A stretch of DNA of 31,739 nt from JAVBNF01 sp031551725 (lineage in GTDB: Bacteria > Bacteroidota > Bacteroidia > Bacteroidales > P3): assembly GCA_031551725.1 (NCBI GenBank), contig JAVBNF010000063.1, forward strand, positions 1-31,739. Direction: 5' to 3'. This document shows, piece by piece, positions 31,606 through 31,739 of the stretch; within the stretch, counting starts at the first letter, position 1; the number at the start of each line of letters is the position of its first letter. The position numbers and the translations under genes were made by a program. A model generated the notes under the pieces. That model made no database searches. It had not been told where the DNA came from and saw only the letters and a list, made by a program, of their open reading frames with translations.

Positions 31606-31739
31606 ATGAAAACACAACTACTTCGTAGCAGAAATGCAAAAATGCAAGAATGCAGAAGCGCAAGAGCGCAGAAATGCAGAAAAATGTTCTTCTTCTGCGT
31701 TTTTGCATTTCTGCACTTCTGCTTTATTTTCGCGCAAAC
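31606..31739 (+). CDS. Secreted protein, 5' part only, probable FISUMP paralogue
   Basis: The reading frame is open from the ATG at 31606 to the window edge (44 full codons). It begins MKTQLLRSRNAKMQ, continues with a Cys/Arg/Lys-rich stretch, then has a strongly hydrophobic core (MFFFCVFAFLHFCFIFA) ending in AQ. The start MKT and the FAQT boundary resemble the left gene (MKT and SAQT), and the two share the leader. The mature domain lies outside the window, so the family is inferred only from the leader. Translation could also begin at Met27, just before the hydrophobic core. The coding start holds a 31-bp inverted repeat (31628-31722). Confidence 0.65.
   Translation, partial: MKTQLLRSRNAKMQECRSARAQKCRKMFFFCVFAFLHFCFIFAQ
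31628..31722 (+). repeat. Imperfect inverted repeat within the signal-peptide coding region
   Basis: The arm 31628-31658 and the arm 31692-31722 match as inverted copies at 27 of 31 positions. Both are made of GCAGAAATGC-like units. The second arm, read in frame, encodes the Phe/Cys/Leu-rich hydrophobic core of the signal peptide. Confidence 0.7.

Overview
The window looks like a chromosomal segment of a member of the Bacteroidota, most likely Bacteroidales. The evidence is a recurrent TAnnTTTG promoter element (often TATCTTTG or TATATTTG) just upstream of many starts, a C-terminal type IX secretion (T9SS) sorting domain, a DUF4301 protein, a lysine-type phosphoglycerate dehydrogenase, and the general lack of Shine-Dalgarno sequences. 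No tRNA, rRNA, CRISPR array, transposase or integrase gene was seen.

Layout. At the left edge (1-414, minus) is the start of a secreted Fib_succ_major (FISUMP) domain protein with a long conserved leader and its own promoter (415-767). Divergent from it is the (p)ppGpp synthetase/hydrolase gene (834-3080), followed by a small helical-repeat protein. A minus-strand pair encodes a sensor kinase and HemW (3565-6222). Next is a signalling island: a cysteine-containing lipoprotein, a LytS-type kinase and a LytTR response regulator (6520-9047). Two promoters in it share a paired TTCACG motif. After that come a candidate small RNA with a terminator (9229-9375), a small P-loop protein, a DUF4143 ATPase, a perfect 24-bp-arm palindrome, a PspC/membrane protein pair and a DUF4301 protein. 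An OMF-MFP-RND efflux operon lies at 13858-19726 (minus). A giant 2812-residue T9SS cargo with 21 cadherin-like beta-sandwich repeats fills 19821-28259. An outer-membrane beta-barrel protein and the serC-serA serine pathway operon follow. At the right edge (31606-31739, plus) is the start of another secreted protein, preceded by a second copy of the same leader.

The most interesting signal is the pair of leaders at the two edges. They are inverted relative to each other and conserved over about 310 nt, from promoter to start codon. They can form the same RNA: a GNRA-capped hairpin, three stacked helices in which several base pairs differ but pairing is kept (covariation), a conserved apical hairpin, and a long 3' pairing that ends in a U-run. 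I cannot match this to a named RNA family from memory, and it looks like an undescribed attenuator or riboswitch-like leader of FISUMP-type secreted proteins. In both downstream genes the first codons after the conserved MKT carry an unrelated palindromic repeat, placed between the start codon and the signal-peptide core.

The rest is mostly a coherent cell-envelope and housekeeping neighbourhood: stringent response, heme chaperone, serine synthesis, efflux, and several envelope sensing or secretion genes. The promoter, terminator and RNA calls are read by eye from sequence motifs and pairing, without folding software or database searches.
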